From Catenovulum sp052056295 (GTDB taxonomy: Bacteria > Pseudomonadota > Gammaproteobacteria > Enterobacterales > Alteromonadaceae), in NCBI RefSeq assembly GCF_052056295.1, contig NZ_CP182493.1, forward strand, positions 3,286,001 to 3,350,000: a stretch of DNA of 64,000 bases, in the 5' to 3' direction. Every line of letters begins with the position of its first letter. Position 1 is the stretch's first letter. The notes under the pieces are model-generated. The model searched no databases. It was not told the DNA's origin and saw only the letters and a program-made list of their open reading frames with translations. Below are positions 1 through 8,958 of this stretch, in pieces. Position numbers and translations under genes: made by a program.

Positions 1-970
1 AAAAGCTTTGCTGCTATTGCTGCCCTTTATCGGAAGCTTGCAAGCTGAAGAGTCTTCGGTTGAACAAGCCGAGGTGGGCGAGTTGTCGATTAGCTTGGTT
101 GTCGGTTACGGCGAAAAATCAAATCCTTTGCACAAAGGAGACGCTTTTCCATTGTTATTGGTACCTTCTGTCCATTATTACGGCAAAAACTGGTATTTCG
201 ACAATGGTGATTTAGCCTACACTTTGGTAGAAAACAGCGATTATTCAGTTAACTTAGTTACAAGTTTTAACGGTGAAGCTGCTCATTTTTATGATTGGCA
301 TCCGGCCAATATTTTGGCTGTTAGTCAATTTGTTCAATCGGATACTTCTGAGCAAAGCCCTGAGTTTGATCAATCAAGTGAGCCTGCGACCCCATCTCCA
401 GGTACAGGTGGTAATAATGGCGGAGGCTCTGACGGATTTGGTTCAGACCAACAAACCCCGACAGGTATTACTGATATCCCGGAACAAAATCAAAAACAAC
501 AAGTTGAAAAAATTCACTATGATCAAATTGCCAAACGTAAATGGAATTTAGATGCGGGTGCGCAATTACATTGGTTTATTGATGAGCAGCAACAAATTAA
601 AATCCGTTGGATGTACGATGTTATGGGGGTACACCAAGGGCATAGTTTAAAACTCGAATACAGTCACAAATGGCGTTTTAATCAATGGCGGCACAAAATT
701 AAATTCGGCATAGATTGGTTATCCAGCGATTTAGTTAATTATTATTATGGTATTTCGCAGCGCGACACCCAAGCAGAAAGTTTATGGTATCAACCAGGTT
801 CGGCTAGCTTGCCTTACCTAGGTTACGCCAGCAGTTATAAATTTAATGATACTTGGTCTTGGGTAATGTCGGCACATTATCAGCAGTTGACGTCCAAAAT
901 TGCTGACAGCCCAATAGTTGCTAAGGACTATCGTTACACCCTATTTACAGGGATTAAATATGTTTTTTAA
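1..970 (+). CDS. MipA/OmpV-like outer-membrane protein (5' end outside window)
   Basis: The frame is open to the left edge, with two sense codons before the first possible start (TTG at 8), so the true start is probably outside the window. The visible N-terminus is the hydrophobic core of a signal peptide ending SLQA-E. The mature part has alternating aromatic/polar beta-strand segments and ends in phenylalanine (TLFTGIKYVF), as outer-membrane barrels do. The opening strand (SISLVVGYGEKSNPL) and the spacing of strands resemble the MipA/OmpV family, which sits in the outer membrane and in some species scaffolds murein enzymes. Odd: roughly residues 115-175 are a Gly/Ser/Pro/Gln-rich low-complexity stretch, likely one long loop. 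The next gene starts inside its last codons, so the two are translationally coupled. The family call is by eye; another small porin-like family is possible. Confidence 0.6.
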   Translation, partial: KALLLLLPFIGSLQAEESSVEQAEVGELSISLVVGYGEKSNPLHKGDAFPLLLVPSVHYYGKNWYFDNGDLAYTLVENSDYSVNLVTSFNGEAAHFYDWHPANILAVSQFVQSDTSEQSPEFDQSSEPATPSPGTGGNNGGGSDGFGSDQQTPTGITDIPEQNQKQQVEKIHYDQIAKRKWNLDAGAQLHWFIDEQQQIKIRWMYDVMGVHQGHSLKLEYSHKWRFNQWRHKIKFGIDWLSSDLVNYYYGISQRDTQAESLWYQPGSASLPYLGYASSYKFNDTWSWVMSAHYQQLTSKIADSPIVAKDYRYTLFTGIKYVF

Positions 971-1379
971 GCAATGGATTATGCGCTGTCGGTTATTATT
1001 GTTAGTTTTGTTTAGCTGTCCACAAATATTGAATGCGCAACAACAGCCACATGCTCAGTCAGTTTTTATGGTTAAACCTTTGGTTTGTATTGTTGAACAG
1101 TTAGGTCAGCCCTGTCTGATGCAAGCCAAGTTTAGTTGGCAATATGTCAGTAATCAGGCAAATGCCAAGCTGTGCATTTGGCAAGATCAAACAGAGCTTT
1201 TTTGTGCTCAGGCTAATGGTCAGTTGCAGCATAAAAAATGGTCGGTAGAGCTAAAAACTTCAACTGTATTTAGTTTACGCTTTGCGCAAAACATTATCGC
1301 CGAACAAAAAGTTGAAGTAGCAGGATTGCAGCCTCCTCAGTATAGGCGGCGTTTGCACTCAGATTGGAGTTTATTCTAA
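960..1379 (+). CDS. DUF3019 family secreted protein
   Basis: A small exported protein (139 aa from the ATG at 960) of unknown function. It begins MFFKQWIMRCRLLLLVLFSC and has a typical signal peptide ending near LNAQQ. The mature part carries the pattern of the DUF3019 family: MVKPLVCIVEQLGQPCLMQA, then a LCIW and an ELFCA segment, giving four spaced cysteines that could form two disulfides in the periplasm. The start at 960 is preferred to an upstream TTG because it places the signal peptide at the N-terminus and overlaps the preceding stop. The stop overlaps the next ATG (TAATG). The operon context with a porin and a two-component system suggests an envelope sensing or response role, but that is inference. 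Confidence 0.6.
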   Translation: MFFKQWIMRCRLLLLVLFSCPQILNAQQQPHAQSVFMVKPLVCIVEQLGQPCLMQAKFSWQYVSNQANAKLCIWQDQTELFCAQANGQLQHKKWSVELKTSTVFSLRFAQNIIAEQKVEVAGLQPPQYRRRLHSDWSLF

Positions 1380-2080
1380 TGCAGAATATTTTATTGGTTG
1401 AAGATGATGAAAAGTTAGCCAAATTAATCGCTGATTTTTTACAGCAGAATCAATTTAATGTTGAAGTTGTTAGCCGTGGTGACACAGCGATTAGCCAAAT
1501 TATCCGTCAGCAACCTGATTTAGTTATTTTAGACATCAACTTACCCGGTCAAGATGGCTTTTCAGTTTGCCGCGCAGTCCGCCCGCAATATAATAAACCT
1601 ATTTTATTCCTAACAGCTCGAGATAGTGATTTTGATCATGTAACCGGCCTAGAAATTGGCGCAGACGACTATTTAATTAAACCTATTGAGCCACATGTGT
1701 TATTGGCACGTTTGCATTCAATTTTACGTAGATGCAACTCACAACCAGTAGCTGTTAGCTCAAATGTTTTGCAGTTTGGCCAGTTGACGATAGATAAACA
1801 GTCACACAAAGTTGCTTTGGCGGGTGAGCGGGTCGAATTAACCAGTCATGAATTTGAGCTACTCGCATTGTTGGCGGAAAAGCCAGGTGAAGTACAAACC
1901 CGCGAATATGTACATCAAAAAATGATTGGCCGCGAATATGATGGCTTAGACCGCAGTGTAGATGTGCGCATCTCAAGGCTACGTAAAAAACTCCAGGATG
2001 ATTTAAAAAATCCATATCGAATAGTGACTGTGTGGGGTAAAGGTTATTTATTTAGTGCCACAGCGTGGGACGATGAATGA
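1379..2080 (+). CDS. OmpR-family response regulator (RstA-like)
   Basis: A 233-residue regulator. An N-terminal receiver domain (about 1-115) has the acidic pair in NILLVEDDE, phosphoacceptor D52 in VILDINLPGQDG, the T in LFLTARD and K in YLIKPIEP. The C-terminal winged helix (about 130-230) carries the LTSHEFELLALLAEKPGEV and SVDVRISRLRKKL signatures of OmpR/PhoB DNA-binding domains. The ATG at 1379 overlaps the upstream stop, and the gene ends overlapping the kinase start (ATGA), so the pair is co-translated. The partner kinase immediately follows. It is closest in feel to RstA. The target genes are not visible; the co-transcribed porin and DUF3019 genes suggest autoregulation of an envelope operon. 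Confidence 0.85.
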   Translation: MQNILLVEDDEKLAKLIADFLQQNQFNVEVVSRGDTAISQIIRQQPDLVILDINLPGQDGFSVCRAVRPQYNKPILFLTARDSDFDHVTGLEIGADDYLIKPIEPHVLLARLHSILRRCNSQPVAVSSNVLQFGQLTIDKQSHKVALAGERVELTSHEFELLALLAEKPGEVQTREYVHQKMIGREYDGLDRSVDVRISRLRKKLQDDLKNPYRIVTVWGKGYLFSATAWDDE

Positions 2081-3339
2081 CCAAACTTTTCTTAAGTTTG
2101 TATATATTTATTTTGCTCGCTATGGCCACAATCGGCTGGGGTGGCGAATGGTTATGGCAAAAACTTCAGCCTAGGCATAATCAGCAGCAAAATATAACCT
2201 CAGGCTCAGAGCAAGCTTGGTTAACCTCGGCACAATTAGCCGCAGCATGGTATCAAGATTCTGCGCAGCACAACCAAGCTCAATTGTTAACTCAACTTAG
2301 CCAGCAGTTTGCCACTCAGGTTAGTGTTATTAATAAACAAGATTTACCTATCCAGATTAGCCAGCAAGGGTTAGTTAGTTATTTGGATGATAATCGCTTG
2401 ATGGTATTTCAGCCCTTGGTTACTAAGGAGCAAGTATTACAAATTGGGCCTATTGTGCTGGCCGATAATACCGCAGATGAGCAGACGCTAAAAACCACAC
2501 TCTTGTTTATCTCGTATCTGATGCTCGCTTTGTTTGTCGCATTGTGGACTTGGCCGCTTTGGCGAGATTTGCGTGCGCTTGAGCGCAGCAGCGAACAAAT
2601 AGCTAAAGGTCAATTCGAACAAACTAGCGCGATTGCACCCACTTCGCCTGTCTATTTTTTAGCTCAAGCTATGCACAATATGGCGAATAAGATTGGCGAG
2701 TTAATTGAAGGGCAAAAAATGATGTTAAACGCTGTCAGCCATGACTTGCGTACGCCTTTATCTCGGCTTAAATTTTCGTTAGCGGTTGAAGATAAAAACG
2801 AACAAAAACAGTCAATGCAACAAGATATTAATGCGCTGGAAAAACTTATTGACGAACTGCTTAGTTTTGCCCGTTTTGAGCACCAAAATCAAAGTATTCA
2901 ACTAGCACAAATTCCGCTCGAACAAGTTTGTCAGTCGGTGATAGAAAACTTACAGCCAAGCGATGTTTGTATTCAATTCGAATGTAAATTGGCCGAAAAT
3001 CAGCTTTGGTTATGCGATGGTTTTTTATTTGAACGTATAGTACAAAACTTACTGAGCAACGCAGTTAAATATGCAAAATCACAAGTTAAACTGGAACTGA
3101 ATATTGTCGAATCAAAGTTGTTGTTAATTGTCGATGATGATGGTGACGGCATCACAAAAGAAAACTGGCCGTATATTTTTAAGCCTTTCTATCGTATTGA
3201 AAAAGGGCAAAAAAATGCACACAAAGGTTTTGGTTTAGGGTTGGCGATAGTCGCGAAAATTGCTGCTTGGCATCAAGGGCGTTGTTATGTTGAACAAGCG
3301 CCTATTGGCGGCGCTCGCTTTGTGGTGGAGTTAAGATAA
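2077..3339 (+). CDS. sensor histidine kinase (RstB-like)
   Basis: Inner-membrane sensor kinase of 420 aa. TM1 is about residues 4-24 and TM2 about 141-159, leaving a periplasmic sensor region of roughly 115 residues rich in Gln. A HAMP-like linker follows, then the dimerisation/phosphoacceptor box AVSHDLRTPLSRLK with H222, the N box ERIVQNLLSNAVKYA, the G1 box VDDDGDGI, the F box IFKPFYRIE and the G2 box GFGLGLAI. It phosphorylates the regulator encoded just upstream, whose stop overlaps this start. The sensor domain has no motif I recognise, so the stimulus is unknown. Confidence 0.87.
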   Translation: MTKLFLSLYIFILLAMATIGWGGEWLWQKLQPRHNQQQNITSGSEQAWLTSAQLAAAWYQDSAQHNQAQLLTQLSQQFATQVSVINKQDLPIQISQQGLVSYLDDNRLMVFQPLVTKEQVLQIGPIVLADNTADEQTLKTTLLFISYLMLALFVALWTWPLWRDLRALERSSEQIAKGQFEQTSAIAPTSPVYFLAQAMHNMANKIGELIEGQKMMLNAVSHDLRTPLSRLKFSLAVEDKNEQKQSMQQDINALEKLIDELLSFARFEHQNQSIQLAQIPLEQVCQSVIENLQPSDVCIQFECKLAENQLWLCDGFLFERIVQNLLSNAVKYAKSQVKLELNIVESKLLLIVDDDGDGITKENWPYIFKPFYRIEKGQKNAHKGFGLGLAIVAKIAAWHQGRCYVEQAPIGGARFVVELR

Positions 3340-3343
3340 GTAT

Positions 3344-3664
3344 TTATTCCTCGTCATCCACTTGTTCTGCTTTAAAGGTTTTTATCGCTTTATCTAAATG
3401 TTTTTTCGCTAGGTTTAACTGAATTGGATTAGTCACCAGCGGATAACATAACGCCACAATCACCATAGGAATTAACATCCACCATTCTTCAAATTTAGCC
3501 ACCATAATAAAAATCGGCGTTAATATGGCTAATTTCGTAATATTCAGAATAAATTTATCCGGCACTGTCATGTATGAAGCTGCCAACAACAAAATTTGTG
3601 CGCGTTCAGTAAAACTAAATGATTTAAGTTCAGGTATTTGTGAAGATTTTAGGTAAAATGCCAT
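3344..3664 (-). CDS. small inner-membrane protein, unknown function
   Basis: A 106-residue protein starting MAFYLKSSQIPELKSFSFTERAQ with two or three hydrophobic segments (about 40-58 and 62-82) and a charged C-terminus (KTFKAEQVDDEE). The N-terminal part (IPELKSFSFTER) looks conserved-type rather than random, and codon use matches its neighbours. It resembles a small alteromonad-restricted family of unknown function (perhaps DUF6170; uncertain). It is convergent with the kinase gene (stops 4 bp apart) and divergent from pdxH. No function can be assigned. Confidence 0.6.
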   Translation of the reverse strand: MAFYLKSSQIPELKSFSFTERAQILLLAASYMTVPDKFILNITKLAILTPIFIMVAKFEEWWMLIPMVIVALCYPLVTNPIQLNLAKKHLDKAIKTFKAEQVDDEE

Positions 3665-3757
3665 AGTCAGTTAAACTTATTAACCTGAAAACAGGTATAA
3701 ACAAAAGTTGCACCATTTTAACCAGAAAATTGATTTATTCCACAGGACCGAGCTTTT

Positions 3758-4399
3758 ATGTCTATTTTTTACCAAGTGCGCCGCGAATATGCACTAAGTG
3801 ATTTGTCTGAAAACGACTTAACTGAGTCGCCATTTGAGTTGTTTGAAACTTGGTTACAGCAAGTAATGCAGATAGATAAAATATCCGACCCAACTGCCAT
3901 GATAGTTGCGACTGTTGATGAGCAAGGACAAAGTTATCAGCGCACTGTGCTGATGAAAGCTGTCGATGACACAGGCATCACCTTTTATACCAATAAACAG
4001 AGTCGCAAAGGCAAACAACTAGCACAAAACAATCGTATTAGCGCAATATTCCCTTGGTTAGCCGCTGAGCGCCAAGTGGTATTTAGTGGTGAAGTGGTTG
4101 AACTAACGGATGCCAAAAATGATGAGTATTTCGCTAGCCGCCCGTTTGAAAGCAAAATTGCGGCGATAGCCTCTGCTCAAAGTGAAATAATCGATTCACG
4201 TGAAAGTTTGGAACAAAAATACCATGCGTTAGTCGAACAGTACCAAGGCAAAGAAGTACCTAGACCAAAACATTGGGGTGGATACAAAATTATTGCCGAA
4301 CAAGTCGAGTTTTGGCAGGGTGGTGAATTTAGAATGCATGACAGGTTTTTGTACCAACGCACAAATTCAGACTGGAAAGTTTGCCGATTACAGCCTTAA
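3758..4399 (+). CDS. pdxH: pyridoxamine 5'-phosphate oxidase
   Basis: Cytosolic FMN enzyme that oxidises pyridoxamine- or pyridoxine-5'-phosphate to pyridoxal 5'-phosphate, the last step of vitamin B6 synthesis and salvage. Its 213 aa is the usual family length. Visible signatures are the N-terminal REYALSDL..L.E...PFELF segment, the FMN-binding RTVLMKAVDDTGITFYTN and SRKGKQLAQN blocks, FASRPFESKIAAIAS, and the C-terminal EFWQGGEFRMHDRFLY with a terminal WKVCRLQP. It starts at an ATG after an ACAGGA-type ribosome site and stands alone between a minus-strand gene and the MoxR operon. Confidence 0.95.
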   Translation: MSIFYQVRREYALSDLSENDLTESPFELFETWLQQVMQIDKISDPTAMIVATVDEQGQSYQRTVLMKAVDDTGITFYTNKQSRKGKQLAQNNRISAIFPWLAAERQVVFSGEVVELTDAKNDEYFASRPFESKIAAIASAQSEIIDSRESLEQKYHALVEQYQGKEVPRPKHWGGYKIIAEQVEFWQGGEFRMHDRFLYQRTNSDWKVCRLQP

Positions 4400-4435
4400 C
4401 TTAGAGTGGAATTAAAATAACCAAAGGAAAATAAA

Positions 4436-5353
4436 GTGGAAAATTTATCTAGTTTGGCACAAAAGATCATAGAGCAAGTGTGCCAACAGGTGTTAGGTAA
4501 ACCACAACAAGTTAAATTGGCGTTAGCTTGTTTATTAGCAAAAGGGCACTTGTTAATTGAAGATTTGCCCGGCATGGGCAAAACCACCTTATCACATGCA
4601 ATCGCCCATGCTATGGGGCTAAGCTACAATAGAGTACAGTTCACGTCTGATTTATTACCAGCCGATATCACAGGTGTGTCGGTTTATAATCAACAAATCA
4701 ATAAATTTGAATTTCACCCAGGCCCTTTATTTAGCCAGTTGGTTTTGGCCGATGAAATAAACCGAGCTAGCCCAAAAACACAAAGCGCTTTGTTAGAAGC
4801 AATGGCTGAACAACAAGTCACAGTGGATGGCACTACTTATCCAATGACAGCGCCATTTTTTGTAATTGCGACACAAAACCCACAAGAGCAGGTTGGCACT
4901 CATCCTTTGCCTGAAAGTCAATTAGACAGATTTCTAATCCGTATCCGATTGGGTTATCCCAGTGAAGAATATGAATTGTTAATGTTGCAAAATGCTCACC
5001 TCAATAGTGAACAGCATAGCCAAGCTTGCTGTAGTGCTGAAGAATTAGTTGCTATGCAGCAAGCAGTAGAACAAGTTTATAGCTCAGAAGAAGTACTAAA
5101 ATACATTATTCGTTTAAGCCAGTTTACTCGCCAGAGCAATCAGTTTAGCCATGCTTTGTCGCCACGTGGTTCGAATGCGATTAAACAAGCTAGTAAAGCT
5201 TGGGCATTTTTGCATGGACGAAACTATGTTCAACCTGATGATGTAAAAGCAATATTTACCGCAGTGGCGGAACATAGAATTAACCCTGAAGATAATCTTA
5301 ATCAACTGCCAATGAGCGAGCTTGTTATGCAAAATGTGGAAGTATTGAGCTAA
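4436..5353 (+). CDS. MoxR-family AAA+ ATPase
   Basis: A 305-aa AAA_3 ATPase that acts as a chaperone-like remodeller, usually with DUF58 and transglutaminase partners as here. The Walker A is LPGMGKTTLSHAIA, Walker B VLADEINRASPKTQSALLEAM, with sensor and arginine motifs in FVIATQNPQEQVGTHPLPESQLDRF and a C-terminal lid containing LSPRGSNAIKQASKAWA. The start is GTG at 4436, the only start near the conserved N-terminus, with AAAGGAAA just upstream. It is first of three tightly spaced genes. The substrate is unknown. Confidence 0.9.
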   Translation: MENLSSLAQKIIEQVCQQVLGKPQQVKLALACLLAKGHLLIEDLPGMGKTTLSHAIAHAMGLSYNRVQFTSDLLPADITGVSVYNQQINKFEFHPGPLFSQLVLADEINRASPKTQSALLEAMAEQQVTVDGTTYPMTAPFFVIATQNPQEQVGTHPLPESQLDRFLIRIRLGYPSEEYELLMLQNAHLNSEQHSQACCSAEELVAMQQAVEQVYSSEEVLKYIIRLSQFTRQSNQFSHALSPRGSNAIKQASKAWAFLHGRNYVQPDDVKAIFTAVAEHRINPEDNLNQLPMSELVMQNVEVLS

Positions 5354-5367
5354 GGGAGTCTGCTCAA

Positions 5368-6345
5368 ATGTCTAAATTGCAAAGTTTTCGCCAAAAACAA
5401 TTTGCCCAATGGATTAACAAACGTGTGCCTCGGCAAGCGAGTCACCAATTAAATAAACAGAATATTTTTATTTTGCCATCTGGTGCAGGTGTAGCGTTTT
5501 TATTGTGTTGGATTGCTATTTATTTGCTCGCGACCAATTATCAAAATAATTTGATGTTGCTGTTTAGCTATTGGTTATTGGCAAATTTTTTATTGGTGAT
5601 GTTATTAAGTTTTCTTAATCTACAAGGCTTGGTATTAACGGCTGGGCGCACATCTGCGCAGGCAGTAGATAATTTAACCAATCAACACATTATTTTTATC
5701 GGCCAAGCTGCACAATTAAAAGTTGCGACCCAAACCACCAAAGATAGATTTGATTTGTGCTGGCATGATCATATTCAAAGTTATTCGGCACAAATAACGA
5801 CACAAGATAAATTTAGCCAGTTACATTGGTATCCAGAACAGCGTGGTGTTTTTGACTTTCCGTTATTTAAACTAACATCAACCGCACCTTTGGGCTGGTT
5901 TAAAGTTTGGACCTATCTACATTTTAACGACAGAGTTTGGGTGTGCCCAACACCTATTGCTTGCCCACAATATTTATATGGCACAACTAACCGACTAGAT
6001 AAACAAACTGCGATATTTTCCGATGAGTTTAGCCATTTAAGTGGTTACAAACCTGGAGATTTGCCGTCACGCATTGTTTGGAAAAAATTACTACCACAGC
6101 GGCCGTTACAAGTTAAACGTTTTGCCGGTGAACAAAGTGAATTGATTAAATATTCGTTAAACGATATTACAGGTGATTTAGAGCATAAACTGGCTTGTAT
6201 CACATGGTTAGTTATGCAAGCGCATCAAAATACTTGGTTGTATCAAGTGGAGTTGCCTAACAAGTTATTGTTAGCAAATCGTAGCGAGCAACAATATTTG
6301 CAAATTCTTCAGGCTATTGCTTTAGTTGGTCAACACAATGGATAA
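5368..6345 (+). CDS. DUF58 domain protein (MoxR partner)
   Basis: A 325-aa membrane-anchored protein. Two adjacent hydrophobic segments (about residues 35-55 and 60-82) are followed by a large soluble part holding the DUF58 motif, seen as HLSGYKPGDLPSRIVWKKLL and LQVKRFAGE at about 220-255. DUF58 proteins have a VWA-like fold and occur beside MoxR ATPases. The ATG at 5368 has AAGGGAG upstream. The final codons overlap the ATG of the transglutaminase gene by 8 bp. Function is inferred from context only: part of a MoxR-DUF58-transglutaminase system at the inner membrane. Confidence 0.85.
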   Translation: MSKLQSFRQKQFAQWINKRVPRQASHQLNKQNIFILPSGAGVAFLLCWIAIYLLATNYQNNLMLLFSYWLLANFLLVMLLSFLNLQGLVLTAGRTSAQAVDNLTNQHIIFIGQAAQLKVATQTTKDRFDLCWHDHIQSYSAQITTQDKFSQLHWYPEQRGVFDFPLFKLTSTAPLGWFKVWTYLHFNDRVWVCPTPIACPQYLYGTTNRLDKQTAIFSDEFSHLSGYKPGDLPSRIVWKKLLPQRPLQVKRFAGEQSELIKYSLNDITGDLEHKLACITWLVMQAHQNTWLYQVELPNKLLLANRSEQQYLQILQAIALVGQHNG

Positions 6346-8380
6346 AACTAAAGCCGTTTCTAATATTGCACTTATTGCAACAGCCGCCGGTGTGTGTTTG
6401 TTGTCGCTGATGATGAGTCAACAACTTGGTTGGTTTAGTTTTGCTTTTGTTTTGTGCTGTAGTTTGTATCGACTCTGGCTGATTGACAATAATAACTACA
6501 ATGCATCTAAATGGTTGAGTAAGTTATTCTACTTATTGGCAATTGTATTAGTTGGCTCGTCGGCGATTTCTGGTAACTTAATCGCTACTTTATTGAGCAT
6601 GTTGGTTGTCGCACAAGGATTGACCTTATTAACCCTAAAACAAGTTAGGGGTTTATATACCATTTGTTGGGTTCAATTCTTTTTAACTACAGCGAGTATG
6701 ATGTACTTGCAGAGCATGCATTTAGCGTTTGTGTTATTTGCGCTTAATTTTTTAATTTTATTTGCGATTTATTCTGTTTATCACCCAAGTTTAACAAAGC
6801 AGCAGAGCTTAGCTCATGTCCATAAAGTAGCTAAATTGGTGGTGGTGGCATTGCCTATCTGCTTGTTGTTATTTGCACTAATGCCAAGATTGCCCCCATT
6901 ATGGAAAATGCCTAAACCACCAACAGAAACTCGTGGTTTGCAAGAACAGTTAAAGCTGGGGGATATTGCACGGCTGAGTCGTTCAGAAGAACTTGCGTTT
7001 AGAGTGACATTTGATAATCAAGCCGTTGAGCGAACACAAATGTATTGGCGTGCGTTAACACTTGACCAGTTTGATGGGGAAACTTGGCAGCAGAGTGAAC
7101 TGAAAAAAAACATTACTAAATTTGCTCAGATCAAAAAACGTGATTTACGCAAAACTAAGTTAGTTGCACAAAATCCAACTGAGTTAATTTCATATCAAGT
7201 GATTGCAGAAGCAAGTTATCAACCTTGGTTATTCAACTTAGATCTTGGTTTTAGCCAAGACAATAATGTGCTGCACATGCCTGATTTTTCGTTAATTTAC
7301 TATCAAGACTTACGGCAAAAATTGCAATATTCAGCTTATTCTGTAGTCAATGAAGCCTTAACAGAAACTCTCAATACCCAACCGAGTGTGAGCTTAGATG
7401 CATACTTACAGTTGCCAGCACATCAATCCAACCCAAAAACGCAAGCTTGGTTACAAGAGCTAAAACAACTGAACACGGATAATCCTAGCTTAATTGCTGC
7501 GGTATTAGACTATTTTAATCAGCAAGATTTTTATTACACCTTGAGCCCCAGCCGATTACCACAGCCAATCATAGACAATTTTTTATTTAATACCCGCGAA
7601 GGTTTCTGTGAGCATTATGCCAGTGCCTTTGCATATGTGATGCGTTTGGCGGGTATTCCAAGTCGGTTAGTGATTGGTTATTTAGGTGGGGAACATAATC
7701 CAAGTGGTGACTATTTCAGTATTTATCAATTTGATGCACACGCTTGGGTAGAGGTATATTTACAGGGGCAGTGGCGTCGTATAGACCCAACTTCATATGT
7801 TGCGCCCGAGCGGATTACGCAAAACTTGCAGCAAACTCTTGGTCGCGACGAATTTTTGCCAGACAGTTTATTCTCGTTATACCACTATGACCAAATTCCT
7901 TTGGTGAACGATGCGCGTTTATTGTTGGCAAATATAGATTATCAATGGACACGTTGGATATTAAATTACGATATCAACAAACAAAAAAAACTACTCAAAC
8001 AATTATTTGGCGACAATCAAGTATGGCGTACCTTAATGTTAATTACTGTGGTGGTCGTCACTTTAATCGTTATTACGCTGATTGCGCTGTGGTTGAATCG
8101 GCATAAACAAGCGCAATTGTATTGGCAAATAGAATATCGCCGAGCGTGTAAAGCACTGCAATATCTGGATATTGAAAATTACAGCGAATTAACCCCACAG
8201 CAAATTTTAGCAAGGCTGCAACATAAGCCTGCTAGTATCAAACAAAGTTGGCAGCAAATTTGTGTTATTTTAGACCAAATTTTATATAAACCACAGCAAC
8301 AAGGGATTCAGGCTAAAAATAAAAAGCAGCTTAAACAGGCTGTTAGTAAATTTGTTCGCAGTGCCAGAAAACAACAGTAA
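6338..8380 (+). CDS. TgpA-like membrane transglutaminase (DUF3488-transglutaminase-DUF4129)
   Basis: A 680-aa inner-membrane protein. The N-terminal roughly 200 residues form about six hydrophobic helices (DUF3488/TgpA_N). A periplasmic transglutaminase-like domain follows, with the catalytic triad visible as C424 in EGFCEHYAS, H468 in DAHAWVEV and D483 in WRRIDPTS. A late transmembrane helix (TLMLITVVVVTLIVITLIAL) and a cytoplasmic tail like DUF4129 complete it. This is the full architecture of TgpA, a periplasmic transglutaminase essential in Pseudomonas. The ATG at 6338 overlaps the DUF58 stop; an upstream TTG in frame at 6326 is less likely. It is third in the MoxR operon. Confidence 0.88.
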   Translation: MDKTKAVSNIALIATAAGVCLLSLMMSQQLGWFSFAFVLCCSLYRLWLIDNNNYNASKWLSKLFYLLAIVLVGSSAISGNLIATLLSMLVVAQGLTLLTLKQVRGLYTICWVQFFLTTASMMYLQSMHLAFVLFALNFLILFAIYSVYHPSLTKQQSLAHVHKVAKLVVVALPICLLLFALMPRLPPLWKMPKPPTETRGLQEQLKLGDIARLSRSEELAFRVTFDNQAVERTQMYWRALTLDQFDGETWQQSELKKNITKFAQIKKRDLRKTKLVAQNPTELISYQVIAEASYQPWLFNLDLGFSQDNNVLHMPDFSLIYYQDLRQKLQYSAYSVVNEALTETLNTQPSVSLDAYLQLPAHQSNPKTQAWLQELKQLNTDNPSLIAAVLDYFNQQDFYYTLSPSRLPQPIIDNFLFNTREGFCEHYASAFAYVMRLAGIPSRLVIGYLGGEHNPSGDYFSIYQFDAHAWVEVYLQGQWRRIDPTSYVAPERITQNLQQTLGRDEFLPDSLFSLYHYDQIPLVNDARLLLANIDYQWTRWILNYDINKQKKLLKQLFGDNQVWRTLMLITVVVVTLIVITLIALWLNRHKQAQLYWQIEYRRACKALQYLDIENYSELTPQQILARLQHKPASIKQSWQQICVILDQILYKPQQQGIQAKNKKQLKQAVSKFVRSARKQQ

Positions 8381-8592
8381 ATTAGCCGCAAGAGTAGACA
8401 ACAATACTTATACTGTTACAATTGTGTTAACGTTTTCGCTGGTGAGTTGTAACTATTGCTGTTGTTGACTACAAAATATGCAAAATTTTGTAGAAAAATT
8501 GGTTCAATAGCTTGTAATTAACCCAGTGTTGAGTCAAAAATAGCGGTTTGGTAAGCATAGAAAAATAACAACAACTAAAAGAGAAGTATTTA

Positions 8593-8958
8593 ATGAGCAT
8601 TCCTGTACTAATTTGTGACGATTCAGCCCTAGCTAGAAAGCAAGTGAAAAAGAGCCTGCCGAGCCAATGGGATGTAGAAGTCCAGTTCGCCACCAATGGT
8701 CGAGAAGCTTTGGAAGTTTTGCGTGAGAAGCAAATTGGTGTGTTATTTTTGGATCTGACCATGCCGGAAATCGACGGTGTCGGTGTGCTTGAAGCTAATC
8801 ACGCCGAAAAACTAGTCGACTTTATCATTGTTGTGTCAGCGGATATTCAGCCGGAAATGCAAAGTAGAGTTTCAGAACTTGGTGCACTGGCTTTCATTCA
8901 AAAACCGGTAAATACAACTAAACTTACAGAAATACTCCAGCAATACGGATTGTTATGA
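8593..8958 (+). CDS. CheY-like single-domain response regulator
   Basis: A stand-alone receiver of 121 aa: acidic pair in LICDDSALARKQ, phosphoacceptor D54 in FLDLTMPEIDG, Ser/Thr at VVSAD and Lys in FIQKPVNT. No output domain is present. The stop overlaps the ATG of the CheC-like gene (ATGA), and a diguanylate cyclase follows, so the three are one operon. The 212 bp upstream (8381-8592) hold no gene; I see AT-rich promoter-like sequence but no clear regulator site. A likely role is a phospho-switch dephosphorylated by the adjacent CheC that feeds into c-di-GMP output. Confidence 0.88.
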   Translation: MSIPVLICDDSALARKQVKKSLPSQWDVEVQFATNGREALEVLREKQIGVLFLDLTMPEIDGVGVLEANHAEKLVDFIIVVSADIQPEMQSRVSELGALAFIQKPVNTTKLTEILQQYGLL

